This document shows positions 25,624-35,713 of a DNA stretch of 51,515 bases, piece after piece. How positions within the stretch are numbered: the first letter of the stretch is position 1; each line of letters begins with the position of its first letter. The notes beneath the pieces are model-generated. The model was not told where the DNA came from and searched no databases. It worked only from the letters and a program-made list of their open reading frames with translations. Source of the stretch: Steroidobacteraceae bacterium (GTDB lineage: Bacteria > Pseudomonadota > Gammaproteobacteria > Steroidobacterales > Steroidobacteraceae); the NCBI GenBank assembly GCA_019683695.1, contig JADGHX010000009.1, forward strand, positions 1-51,515, read 5' to 3'. Both the position numbers and the translations under genes were made by a program.

Positions 25624-25800
25624 CAACGTGGAGCGCAGACCATTTACCGGAAGCGCGAACCGGATCGGCTTCCACCGTACCGGCGCGGCGGTGCCGTTCC
25701 CTTGCGCCCGCGAGAACCGGTGCATGGCCCGTCCCGCACCCCGAGAGCGGGAGCAGGCTCGCACGCGGTCACTGTGCCGGGACGAGGTGGAGATGCGCGC

Positions 25801-26754
25801 TCAGTCCTTCGCCCACGGCAGCACATCGAGGTCGAGATTCCCGCCACTCAGGATGATCCCGACCCGCTTGCCGGACACCTCCACCTTCCCCTCCGGAAGG
25901 GCCGCGTAAGGCACCGCGCCGGAGGGCTCGATCACGAGCTTCAGGGTTTCCCAGAGCGTGCGTAACGCGCGCAGGATGGCGGCGTCGGAAACGGTGACGA
26001 TGTCGTCCACCGAGCGCCGGATCACCTCGAACGTCTGGTCGCCGAGCATGCCGCGGAGCCCATCCGCAATCGTCTGCGGCGAGGTGTTGGGCACGATGTG
26101 CCCCGCGCGGAACGACCGGCTCGCATCGTCCGCTCCGGCAGGCTCCACACCGATCACCCGGATGCCCGGCCGCAGCCCGCGGGCCGCCACGGCCGTGCCA
26201 CTCAAGAGTCCGCCGCCGCCCACGGGACAGAGGATCAGGTCGAGATCCGGTACGTCCTCGAGCAGCTCGAGCGCCGCGGTGCCCTGCCCGGCCATGACGC
26301 GCAGGTCGTTGTACGGGTGAATGAGCTCCGCCCCGGTCTCTTCGCGCAGCTTTGCGGCCGCCACTTCACGCGCTGCGATCGTGGGCTCGCAGAAAGTGAT
26401 CTGCGCTCCGTAGCGCCGCACGGAGGCCTGCTTCGCCTGCGGCACGTTCGTGGGCATGACGATGTATGCGGGAATGCCGCGCAACTGCGCCGCACGTGCG
26501 ACTGCGGCCGCGTGGTTGCCCGATGAATGCGTGACGACGCCGTTCCGGGCCTTGTCCTCGGGAAGGACGAACACCGCGTTGGTCGCGCCGCGAGCCTTGA
26601 AGGCGCCCACCCTCTGCAGGTTCTCGCATTTGAAGTACAGGGACGCGCCGGCCTCACGATCCAGCGCCTCGCTGGTGAGCACGGGCGTGCGGGTGATGTT
26701 GTCCCGGATGCGCGCATGCGCCTCGCGGATGAGTTCCAGTGTGAGCTGCGGCAT
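25801..26754 (-). CDS. PLP-dependent serine racemase / threonine dehydratase-like enzyme
   Basis: About 317 residues of the fold-type II PLP family. Visible are the Schiff-base Lys in FKARGA (K53), the substrate loop SSGNH (77-81), the phosphate-binding GGGGL (179-183) and the SGGN near the end (303-306). The sequence follows eukaryotic serine racemase closely in blocks such as RRYGAQITFCEP and NADD-like GADD. Without an ACT domain it is a short, catabolic-type enzyme. Possible reactions are Ser racemisation, Ser/Thr deamination or threo-3-hydroxyaspartate ammonia-lyase; sequence alone does not decide. I used the ATG at 26754 because upstream codons read through a strong hairpin. It follows the methyltransferase-like gene after 83 bases but is separated by that hairpin. 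Confidence 0.88.
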   Translation of the reverse strand: MPQLTLELIREAHARIRDNITRTPVLTSEALDREAGASLYFKCENLQRVGAFKARGATNAVFVLPEDKARNGVVTHSSGNHAAAVARAAQLRGIPAYIVMPTNVPQAKQASVRRYGAQITFCEPTIAAREVAAAKLREETGAELIHPYNDLRVMAGQGTAALELLEDVPDLDLILCPVGGGGLLSGTAVAARGLRPGIRVIGVEPAGADDASRSFRAGHIVPNTSPQTIADGLRGMLGDQTFEVIRRSVDDIVTVSDAAILRALRTLWETLKLVIEPSGAVPYAALPEGKVEVSGKRVGIILSGGNLDLDVLPWAKD

Positions 26755-26766
26755 GAGTCCTTCGAG

Positions 26767-26801
26767 CCCGCTGCGGCAGGGGTGCGTCCTGCCGCAGCGG
26801 G
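26767..26801 (-). terminator. Strong 14-bp hairpin after the methyltransferase-like gene
   Basis: Perfect 14-base arms (26767-26780 and 26788-26801) around a 7-base loop, 37 bases past the methyltransferase stop and 13 bases before the start of the racemase-like gene. The stem is very GC-rich and there is no T tract on the minus strand. It may end transcription or attenuate the downstream gene. Confidence 0.5.
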
Positions 26802-26837
26802 CGTTTGTCGGAAACGATTGTCTCGGCCGGCGAAGGT

Positions 26838-27710
26838 CTACTTCGCCGGCTTCACGAACTTGAGCGTGAAGCGGTCCGACTCGCCGATGGCGGCGTACTT
26901 CGCGCGATCGGTGTCGCCCAGGGCATAGGTGGGCGGCAAGGTCCACACGCCCTTGGGATAGTCCTTCGTATCCTTCGGATTGCGGTTGATGTCCGAGCGG
27001 CCCACGAGCTGAAAGCCCGCGGCTTCCGCGAGCTTCACCGTGTATTCCTCACCCACGTATGCGTTGCCGGGCTGCTTCGGCTCATAGTTCGGGTCGTTGT
27101 TCCGGTGCTCCACCACGCCCAGGATCCCGCCGGGCTTCAGTGCACGAAACGCGGCGGCCATGACGTCCTTCTCCATGCCCTGCCACGCCCAGTTATGGAT
27201 GTTGCGGAACGTGAGCACCATGTCGGCGCTGCCATCCGGCGCGATCTGGAACTTGCCGGGCGCGAGCACCGACCACTGCACCTCGCTGTAGAGATCCGGG
27301 TGCGCCTCGAGGAGCGCCTTGAGCTCGCTGTTGTACTTGATGTCGCTGCGGTTCTTCGACTCAGGATCCATTGCCGCGGCGTAGTACTTGCCCGTGCCCT
27401 TCACGTAGGGCGCAAGGATCGCCGTGTACCACCCGCCGAAGGGCCAGAGCTCCACGACCGTCATGTCCGGCCGGATGCCGAAGAAGGCCAACGTCTCCAC
27501 GGGGTGACGATAGACATCCCGTGCCTTCTGTTCGGGCGTCCGGTGATTGCCATTCACCACGTCCTGCAGCTTTTTCAGCGCCGGGCCGCTCGTCTGCCCG
27601 CTCGCGGGGTTCGATGCCGCGTGCACGCCGAAAGCCATGAGCAGTCCTGCAGCGAGACCCACGACAGCCGAGGCCCATCGTGCGTGACCGGGATTCAACC
27701 AACGAGTCAT
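26838..27710 (-). CDS. Exported class I methyltransferase-like protein (COG4798 type)
   Basis: About 290 residues. The ATG at 27710 has a near-perfect AGGAGG 4 bases upstream and starts a signal peptide (MTRWLNPGHARWASAVVGL...). The body is a Rossmann methyltransferase domain. Motif I is altered to VVELWPFGGWYT (E87 onward), later FRNIHNW and LKPGGILGVVEH correspond to motifs IV and V. SAM is cytoplasmic, so an exported methyltransferase fold is puzzling; related exported proteins exist in other proteobacteria, function unknown. It may have become a binding protein or bind another nucleotide-like ligand. The downstream hairpin suggests it is the last gene of its transcript. Confidence 0.85.
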   Translation of the reverse strand: MTRWLNPGHARWASAVVGLAAGLLMAFGVHAASNPASGQTSGPALKKLQDVVNGNHRTPEQKARDVYRHPVETLAFFGIRPDMTVVELWPFGGWYTAILAPYVKGTGKYYAAAMDPESKNRSDIKYNSELKALLEAHPDLYSEVQWSVLAPGKFQIAPDGSADMVLTFRNIHNWAWQGMEKDVMAAAFRALKPGGILGVVEHRNNDPNYEPKQPGNAYVGEEYTVKLAEAAGFQLVGRSDINRNPKDTKDYPKGVWTLPPTYALGDTDRAKYAAIGESDRFTLKFVKPAK

Positions 27711-27765
27711 ACCGCCTCCTGAGTTGAGCGCCGCGAGTCTACCGGCGCGCAGGAGCGTCCGCCAT

Positions 27766-27789
27766 GAGCGCCGGGGGATGCGGGCGCTC
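27766..27789 (-). terminator. Weak hairpin after the short DUF4159 gene
   Basis: GAGCGCC (27766-27772) and GGCGCTC (27783-27789) form a 7-base stem with a 10-base loop, about 12 bases past the stop of the short DUF4159 gene. No T tract follows. Confidence 0.25.
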
Positions 27790-27801
27790 GTCATCACTCG
27801 A

Positions 27802-28365
27802 TCAGTGTGTCATGGCGTACAGGATGTAGTTGATGCCGAAGCGGTACGCGAGCGCCGTCATCGGCTGCGCGAACAGCCAGGGGTAGTCGAAGATCGCGTC
27901 GTCCGTGATTTGCCGATGCCGGCTGTCGTCCGCAATGTCGATGCGCGTCAGGCGCCGCACGCCGTTGCGAAAGTGGTATTCGGCTTCGGGGTAGTCGATG
28001 GCCCACCACGGTCGACCGAAGCCGCCCGCAAAGCCTCCGAATCCGCCACGGCCACCGCTCGCATGGATGAGCCGCGCGATGTGCAGCTCCGCCTCCGGTG
28101 CACGTGCGGTGTCTGGCGGCGTCGTCTGGCTCTGTGCCATTTGCAGGACACCGACGCCGATCACCGCGGCAACGGCCACCCCGCGGATGCACGCGCCCGC
28201 GCGCGGGGAACGTGCGGCTCGGCGCGCCGCACGGCGCAACCGGCGCAAGGCGCGAGTTTTGCCGATGCGGGCCAAGACCTTGACCGAAAAATCGCTGCAA
28301 GCCGGTTTTCCGGTGAACCAGGTGCGAGGGTTGCTGAAATTTCTTATCGTCACCGCAGGCACCAT
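27802..28365 (-). CDS. Internally shortened DUF4159 paralogue
   Basis: About 187 residues from the ATG at 28365; a TTG near 28275 is also possible. After a basic stretch and a hydrophobic leader or anchor (around GVAVAAVIGVGVLQM), the protein matches both ends of the full DUF4159 protein encoded divergently next door. It has LHIARLIHASG, PEAEYHFRNGVRRLTRID and DDAIFDYPWLFA, then jumps directly to QPMTALAYRFGINYILYAMTH. About 129 residues, equivalent to 102-230 of the neighbour, are missing without breaking the frame. It also has a Gly/Phe-rich insert (GGRGGFGGFAGGFG). The ends would normally pack together, so a small stable fold is possible. It may be a regulator or decoy for the full-length protein, or a relic. 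Confidence 0.75.
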   Translation of the reverse strand: MVPAVTIRNFSNPRTWFTGKPACSDFSVKVLARIGKTRALRRLRRAARRAARSPRAGACIRGVAVAAVIGVGVLQMAQSQTTPPDTARAPEAELHIARLIHASGGRGGFGGFAGGFGRPWWAIDYPEAEYHFRNGVRRLTRIDIADDSRHRQITDDAIFDYPWLFAQPMTALAYRFGINYILYAMTH

Positions 28366-28421
28366 AGAAAATCGTCCCTCGACAGACCACGATGACCGTC
28401 TGACCCGGAGAGCCGACCGAG

Positions 28422-29177
28422 ATGGAGCGAGCACCCCGACGACTGCTGCGCGCGACCCTGCTCGTCACGCTCGTCCTGTGCCCGCTCCTCGTGTACGCCG
28501 TGCAGACGCGCGAGTTCGAGTTCGCGCGCCTGATCTACGCCGAGAATCCGCAATTTGCGCGCGGCTGGGCATTCGGCGGCTATCGCTGGATGACGGATGC
28601 GCCCGAAGCCGAGACGCACCTGCTGCAGGGCATTCGCCGCCTCACACGCATCAATGCCTCGAGCGAGAGCACGGCGCTGCGTCTCGAGGATGACGCCATC
28701 TTCGATCACCCGTTCCTCTATGCCGTCGAAGTGGGCGGCTGGGAGCTGAGCGACAGAGAGGCAGCGCGCCTGCGCGAGTATCTCGACCGCGGCGGCTTCC
28801 TCGTGGTCGATGACTTCCACGGGAGCCTCGAGTGGGAAGGCTTCATGCAGTCCATGCGCCGGGTGTATCCGGATCAGCAGGTGGTCGAAATTCCCGATTC
28901 CGACGAAGTCTTTCACGTGCTCTACGATCTCATCGAGCGCCCGCAGATTCCCAGCATTTACGGCGCCATGACCGGGCGCACCTGGGAGCGCGACGGCTAC
29001 ACCCCCCACTGGCGAGGCATCTATGACGATACGGGACGGCTGGTCGTGGTCATCAATTTCAACATGGACCTGGGCGATGCCTGGGAACACGCCGACAACC
29101 CCGCCTATCCGCAACCGCTCACGGCCATTGCATACCGCTTCGCAATCAACTATCTGCTGTACTCGATGACACACTGA
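28422..29177 (+). CDS. DUF4159 domain protein, first gene of the MoxR-DUF4175 operon
   Basis: A 251-residue protein with a membrane anchor or signal at residues 8-26, then one DUF4159 domain. This domain is related to class I glutamine amidotransferase-like folds (FEFARLIYAE, RIN, DDAIFDHPFLY, GGFLVVDDFHG, INFNMDLGDAWEHAD, AYRFAINYLLYSMTH). Such proteins occur with MoxR ATPases and VWA proteins and are probably periplasmic or membrane-bound; no reaction is known. CGGAGAG lies about 11 bases before the ATG. It is followed after 27 bases by the VWA/amidotransferase-like gene and faces the shortened paralogue across a spacer of about 55 bases. Confidence 0.88.
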   Translation: MERAPRRLLRATLLVTLVLCPLLVYAVQTREFEFARLIYAENPQFARGWAFGGYRWMTDAPEAETHLLQGIRRLTRINASSESTALRLEDDAIFDHPFLYAVEVGGWELSDREAARLREYLDRGGFLVVDDFHGSLEWEGFMQSMRRVYPDQQVVEIPDSDEVFHVLYDLIERPQIPSIYGAMTGRTWERDGYTPHWRGIYDDTGRLVVVINFNMDLGDAWEHADNPAYPQPLTAIAYRFAINYLLYSMTH

Positions 29178-29204
29178 CGTCGCAGCCGCACCGAAGATCC
29201 GCGG

Positions 29205-31451
29205 GTGTTCGAGCTTCTCTTCAAATACTCTCCGTGGGCCTGGCGCGCTGGTGAGCTGTCGTTCGCCAGCAGCTGGCCGCTGTGGCTGCTTCCGACGCTC
29301 GCGATCGCAGGTGCGGCGATCATCGCCGCGAGTCTCCTTCGCCGCCGGCATCTGCGCGTCAGGCGGCGTGCCGCACTCGGCGCGCTGCAGGCTGCAATGC
29401 TCGCGATCATTCTCTTCATGCTGTGGCGGCCGGTGCTGCTCGTGGAGCGCGTGAAGGATCGCGAGAACGTCGTCGCCGTCGTGCTGGACGCCTCCGCCAG
29501 CATGGCGCACGGAGAGGGCGAGCATTCGCGGCTCCAGGAATCCGTACGCGCTCTCGATTCCGGCGCGCTCGATGCGTTTCGCAAATCCTTTGGCGTGCGC
29601 CTGTTCAGTTTTGCGAACGAGGTTCACTCGCTTCAGAGCCTTGCCGAGGTGCCGCCACCCGGGACGCAGACGCGCATCGGGGATGCGTTGCATGCCGTGA
29701 TGCAGACGGGCGCCACCACGCCGCTCTCCGGCATCGTCGTGATCACGGATGGCGGGGAAAACGGCGGCACGCTGAGCGAAGAACGGCTGGCCGAGCTCGC
29801 GTCATTCGGCGTGCCGGTGCATACGGTCGGCGTCGGCCCCGAGAAGAACAGGAATGATCTCGAGCTGGATTCCGTGGCGCTCGCGGAAGACGCCACACCC
29901 GGTGAAGTGCTGAACGCTGAAGTCACCATCCGGCACGACGGCAAGGGCAAGACGCGCCTGCGCGTGTACGACGGTGAGCGGCTGCTCGCAGCGAGCGAGG
30001 TCGAGCTGTCCTCCGACGCCGGCATCACCACGCACACGATCCCGATCCGCGCCGGCGAATCCGGCGTGCGAGACCTGCACTTCACGCTGGACCCGCTCGA
30101 AGGCGAGCGCAACACCATCAACAACACGCGCACGCATGTTCTGGATGTGATGCCGCGCCGACGCAACATCCTGTACATCGAAGGCGAGCCGCGCTGGGAA
30201 TACAAGTTCATCCGCCGCGCGGCGGAAACGGATTCCTCGTTGCGCCTCGCGAGCCTGGTGCGGGCAACACCGAATCGCTACTACCGCCAGGGCATCTCCT
30301 CGGCCGAAGAGCTGGCGAAGGGCTTCCCGCAAACCGCCGAAGAGCTGTTCGCGTACGACGCCGTGATCATCGGCAGCTTCGAGGCCGCTGCGCTGAATGC
30401 GGAACAGCATCAGGCGCTGAAGGACTTCGTGGACCGCCGCGGTGGCGGCCTGCTGATGCTGGCCGGGCGCGACGGGCTCGCGGACGGCGGTTGGGGTCGT
30501 GCGCCGGTGGCGCAGACGTTCCCCGCGGCACTGCCCGACACCACTTCCAAGACGTTCGCGCACCTCGCTGCGCGCCCGCGGCTCACGATCTACGGCGCGG
30601 AATCTCCGATCACCCGCCTGAACGACGACCCGAAAAAGAACGTCGCGGCGTGGAACGAGTTGCCGCCGCTTGCGGACCTTCAGCCTCTCGGCCGGCTGAA
30701 GCCCGGGGCCATCGTGCTGGTCGAGGCGACCTCCGGGTCGAGTCGCACCGCGCAGCCGCTGCTCGTCTGGCAGCACTACGGCCGGGGTGCAACGTACCTG
30801 CTCGGCACCGCGAGCACGTGGCGCTGGAAAATGCGCCTTCCGCATCAGGATCAGCGCCACCACACCTTCTGGCGTCAGCTGCTCCACGCCCTGGCGTCGG
30901 ACGCGCCCGCGCGCACCTCGCTCACGACTACTCAGAAGGTGTACGACGACGAGAAAAAGGTTGTCGTGAACGCGGAGCTGCGCAACGAGCGGTACGAGCC
31001 CATCAACGATGCGTCGGTCGAGCTCACCCTCATTGCCGATGACGGCGCCACGTCCCGTCAGACCATGGTGCCCTCCGGCCAGGGCGATGGCCGATACACC
31101 GCAACCGTGCAGGCCGATGGGCCCGGCTTGTACCGGCTCTCCATGAAAGCCCTGCGCGGCCAGACGGAGGTCGCCTCGGCGCAGACCCACATCCGCCGCA
31201 ACAACGGCATCGTGGAGCACTTCGGCACGCAGCAGAACCGCGCCCTGCTCCAGCGCATCGCCGACGCAACCGGGGGACGGTACTGGCGGCTCGATCAGCT
31301 GGACGAATTGCCCGAGGCACTGCGTTATTCGAAAGCGGGCGTTGTCGAACGCCAGACACTGGACCTCTGGAACCTGCCCGCGCTATTCCTTCTGCTCCTG
31401 GCGCTGAAAGGTGCCGAGTGGCTCCTCCGCCTGAGGTGGAAGACGTTGTGA
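29205..31451 (+). CDS. Membrane VWA protein with glutamine amidotransferase-like domain
   Basis: A 748-residue protein from a GTG start. Two N-terminal membrane helices (about 25-46 and 60-77) precede a von Willebrand A domain whose MIDAS motif DASASM sits at 95-100, with the distal ITDGGENGG segment. A middle region begins RRNILYIEGEPRWEYKF, typical of the amidotransferase-like part of these BatA-related proteins. It lacks an obvious catalytic Cys-His-Glu set. A C-terminal helix (about 724-744) anchors it again. It probably binds metal-dependent partners at the periplasmic face and is remodelled by the MoxR ATPase encoded downstream; this follows from the family theme. The next gene overlaps its stop by 4 bases. 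Confidence 0.88.
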   Translation: MFELLFKYSPWAWRAGELSFASSWPLWLLPTLAIAGAAIIAASLLRRRHLRVRRRAALGALQAAMLAIILFMLWRPVLLVERVKDRENVVAVVLDASASMAHGEGEHSRLQESVRALDSGALDAFRKSFGVRLFSFANEVHSLQSLAEVPPPGTQTRIGDALHAVMQTGATTPLSGIVVITDGGENGGTLSEERLAELASFGVPVHTVGVGPEKNRNDLELDSVALAEDATPGEVLNAEVTIRHDGKGKTRLRVYDGERLLAASEVELSSDAGITTHTIPIRAGESGVRDLHFTLDPLEGERNTINNTRTHVLDVMPRRRNILYIEGEPRWEYKFIRRAAETDSSLRLASLVRATPNRYYRQGISSAEELAKGFPQTAEELFAYDAVIIGSFEAAALNAEQHQALKDFVDRRGGGLLMLAGRDGLADGGWGRAPVAQTFPAALPDTTSKTFAHLAARPRLTIYGAESPITRLNDDPKKNVAAWNELPPLADLQPLGRLKPGAIVLVEATSGSSRTAQPLLVWQHYGRGATYLLGTASTWRWKMRLPHQDQRHHTFWRQLLHALASDAPARTSLTTTQKVYDDEKKVVVNAELRNERYEPINDASVELTLIADDGATSRQTMVPSGQGDGRYTATVQADGPGLYRLSMKALRGQTEVASAQTHIRRNNGIVEHFGTQQNRALLQRIADATGGRYWRLDQLDELPEALRYSKAGVVERQTLDLWNLPALFLLLLALKGAEWLLRLRWKTL

Positions 31452-32386
31452 TCGTCGCGCGCGCACTCCTGCTCACGTTTGCGCTGGCCGCCCTGCCCGC
31501 CCACGCGGCCTTGCGAGTGTTTGCGGTGAGTGGCCTCGGCGGAGAGCCGGAGTACGAGCGGCGCTTCCAGGAGCAGGCACAGGCGGTCGCGGAAGCCGCC
31601 CGCAAGTCCGGCGCCTCTCCCGAGAACATTGTCATCCTGAGCGGCGAGCGCGCGCGGCGCGACGCGCTGGAGCGGGAGTTCACCGCCTTCGCGCGCGACA
31701 CGCGCAAGGAGGATCAGGTCGCTGTCGTGCTCATCGGCCACGGCAGCTACGACGGCACGGACTATCGCTTCAATCTGCCGGGCCCGGACATCACCGGCCC
31801 GCAGATCGCCGCCCTGCTGGACCGGCTGCCCGCGCAGGAGCAGCTCGTCGTGAACGCCACGAGCTCGAGCGGCGCCGTCATCGAAAGCTGGAAGCGACCG
31901 AACCGCATCGTGATCACGGCGACGAAGAGTGGCGGCGAACGCACGGCCACCCGGTTTGCGCAATTCTGGATCGAAGCGCTCACCTCTCCGGAAGCCGACC
32001 GCGACAAGAACGAGACGGTGACCGCCGAAGAAGCCTACGCATTCGCCGAGCGCAAGGTGACCGACACGTTCAAGTCCGACGCCGCACTCGCAACAGAGCA
32101 CGCCCGCATGGAAGGCGGCAACCCGGCACGCTTCGTGGTGGCGCGGTTCGGGAATGCGGCACTCATGCCGGATGACGCAGTGCTCGCCGCCATGCTGCAG
32201 GAGCAGGCGGGCATCGAGCAGCGGATCGAGGACCTCAAGGGCCGGAAGGCGTCGATGGACCGTGACCAGTATTACAACGAGCTGGAAAGGGAGCTCATCA
32301 CGCTCGCCCAGCTCGATCGGCGCATCGACGCGCGCAAGGCCGTGCTGACGGGCCCGAGCGCAGGAGGTCCCGATGGCACACGTTGA
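31448..32386 (+). CDS. Exported caspase/legumain-like (C13-type) protein, catalytic Cys not evident
   Basis: About 312 residues from a GTG at 31448 whose GTGA overlaps the previous stop; the earlier GTG at 31418 would lie inside the upstream gene. A signal peptide (MIVARALLLTFALAALPAHA) is followed by a caspase-hemoglobinase-like fold: a strand ending VAVVLIGHGS (H98-G99) and a second strand ending VVNATSSSGAV (134-144). In active C13/caspase-like enzymes the Cys follows that second strand, but here Thr/Ser residues stand in its place (T138-S141). It therefore looks like a pseudo-protease, unless a Ser acts as nucleophile. The C-terminal part is a charged helical segment. It lies inside a tightly coupled MoxR operon. 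Confidence 0.75.
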   Translation: MIVARALLLTFALAALPAHAALRVFAVSGLGGEPEYERRFQEQAQAVAEAARKSGASPENIVILSGERARRDALEREFTAFARDTRKEDQVAVVLIGHGSYDGTDYRFNLPGPDITGPQIAALLDRLPAQEQLVVNATSSSGAVIESWKRPNRIVITATKSGGERTATRFAQFWIEALTSPEADRDKNETVTAEEAYAFAERKVTDTFKSDAALATEHARMEGGNPARFVVARFGNAALMPDDAVLAAMLQEQAGIEQRIEDLKGRKASMDRDQYYNELERELITLAQLDRRIDARKAVLTGPSAGGPDGTR

Positions 32387-34678
32387 TCTCCGCACGCGGC
32401 TGTTCGTGCGCACCGCCCGCTGGGCATGCGCGCTTCTCGTCTCGTTCGGCGTGCTCGGGGCGGCGGAAGCCCAGGAATTCGATTACGACCCGAACCGCTC
32501 CCCCGCGCTGCGCCCGTGCGACGAGCACCGCAACCGCGGGCGCACCACCGAAGCGCGCACCTGTTACGAGCAGCTCTTGCGCTCGTCCAACGACCTGCAG
32601 GTGCAGGCGGAAGCAGCCTGGGCGACGGGTGACGTGCGACGCGCCAATGAGCTGTTCCGGGAAGTGGTGCGCGCAGATGAAAAGGCCGTGCGGCCGCGGG
32701 TTCGCTGGGGGCGACTCTATCTTTCCACGCATCAGTTCTCCGATGCCGCCGCACTCTTCCGCGAGGCACTCGAAATCGATGCCGATGACGTGCAGGCCCA
32801 GCTCGGCATGGCACGCCTGCTCTCGGAGCGGTTCGAGGGCGATGCGCGCTCGATCGTGTCCGAGGTGCTGAAGAAGGACGGCGATCGGGCGGTGGGAAAC
32901 TCGCTCGTCGAAGCACACATCCTCGCCGCGCGCATGGACCTCGACGACGGGCGTTACGAGTCCGCCGAGCGATCGCTGGAACGCGCGCTGTCGCTGGCGG
33001 AGCGCACGAAGCAACCTCCGCTCGAGGCCTATGCACTGCTCGCCGCGCTCGATCTGATGCGCGGCGATGACAAGTCGCAGCAGCGCTGGGTCGATCGCGC
33101 TCTCGAATACAACCCCCGCTACGGCGGTGTGTTCGAGATGCTGGCGCACTACGAGGTCATGCGCCGGCGGTATCGCGAAGCGAGTGAGTGGTTGAAGCGC
33201 GCGGTGGACGTGCAGCCGGACCGCTGGTCTGCGCAAGCGGAATACGGCGTAAACCTCCTGCGCCTTGGCGATGTGAAGGGAGCGCGCCAGGCACTGGAAC
33301 GGGCGTACTCGGGTGATCCGTTCAGCGCCATCACCGTGAACAGCCTGCGCGTTCTCGACAAGCTCGAGAAATACAGCGTCGCGCGTGCGAGCTCACCGGA
33401 CATCATCACCTGGCTCGATCCGAAGGAAGCCGACGCGATGCGCCCGTACGTGGAAGATCTGGCGCGCAAGAGCATCGCCACCTTCTCGCGCCGCTACGGA
33501 TTCGAGCCGCAGCAGCCCGTCACGATCGAGCTCTACCCGAATCACGACGACTTCGCGGTGCGCACCGCCGGCCTGCCGGGCATCGGGCTGCTGGGCGTCA
33601 CGTTCGGGTATCTCGTCGCCATGGACAGCCCATCAGGCCGCTCGGCAGGCGACTTTCACTGGGGCAGCACGCTCTGGCACGAGATGGCACACGTGTTCAC
33701 GCTCTCCGTCACAGACCATCGTGTGCCGCGCTGGCTGAGCGAAGGCATATCGGTATTCGAGGAATGGCGCACAGGCCCGACGCCCGGCGTGGCCGTCACA
33801 CCGCGTACGCTGGATGTCTTCCGCGAGGGTAAGTTCCTTCCGGTGGCGAGGCTCGATGAAGGCTTCATTCGCCCGGACTACGGCGACCAGATCCAGGTCT
33901 CGTACATGCAGAGCGGACTCATCTGCCTCTTCATCGAGCAGCGCTGGGGCTTCGACAAGCTGGTGGCGCTGCTGCGCCAATTCACGCGGGACACGACGAC
34001 TTCCACGGCGGTCGAGGCAACCTTCAGGATGTCCCCTGCGGATTTCGACAAGGAATTCGCCACGTTCATGCGCGAGCGTTTCGCACGCATTCTCGCGGAG
34101 CCCAAGGAATGGGAGCGCGCGATGCTCGCGGCACACGAGGCCGCCCAGAAGGAGCAATGGGATCAGGTCATCGAGCCCGCCCGGCGCGCCTCCGAGATCT
34201 TTCCCGACTACACGCTCCAGGGGAGCACGTGGCTGCTGCTCGCGCAGGCGTACGACAAGACGGGCAAGCGGCCGGAAGCCATCCGCACGCTGCAACGGTA
34301 TCGCGAGCTCGGAGGATGGGATCCGGGCGCTCTGCGCAAGCTTGCCGACTGGCTCGATGAGGCCGGCCAATCCGAGCAGAGCGCGGAGATCCTCAATGCG
34401 CTCATCCTGATCGAGCCGCTCGATGCCTCGCTGCACGCGAAGCTCGGCGAGCGCTATCAGGAAAGCGGCAAGCCGCACGAGGCGCTGCGCGAATACCAGG
34501 TGCTGCTCGCGCTCAACGCGCACGACACTGCAGCCGCGAACCTCGGCATCGCCAGGGCGTTCCAGTCGCTCGGCGACCGCGCGAACAGCCGCCGCCATCT
34601 GCTCGAGGCGCTCGAGACCGCACCCCACTACCGCCCTGCCCAGGACCTCCTGCTCGAACTCAACGGAAAGCCCACTCA

Positions 34679-34682
<4 letters not shown>
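32373..34682 (+). CDS. Exported TPR protein with gluzincin (HExxH) peptidase domain
   Basis: A 769-residue protein: signal peptide (cleavage near residue 33), tetratricopeptide-like repeats to about 320, then a peptidase MA-like zinc domain with HEMAH (H436-H440) and a third-ligand Glu in LSEGIS (E457), then more TPR repeats from about 555 to the end (WLLLAQAYDKTGKRPEAIRTL, LHAKLGERYQESGKPHEALREY). It should be an exported metalloprotease or scaffold facing the periplasm. Its start overlaps the caspase-like gene by 14 bases and its stop overlaps the MoxR start (ATGA). A putative protease next to an apparently dead caspase-like protein suggests a proteolytic or protein-quality role for the operon; that is inference. 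Confidence 0.87.

Positions 34683-35709
<1,027 letters not shown>

Positions 35710-35713
<4 letters not shown>

Noticed and set aside
27794-28468. Alternative-frame open reading frame over the short DUF4159 gene
   Set aside because: The other frame matches the DUF4159 ends; this one matches nothing.
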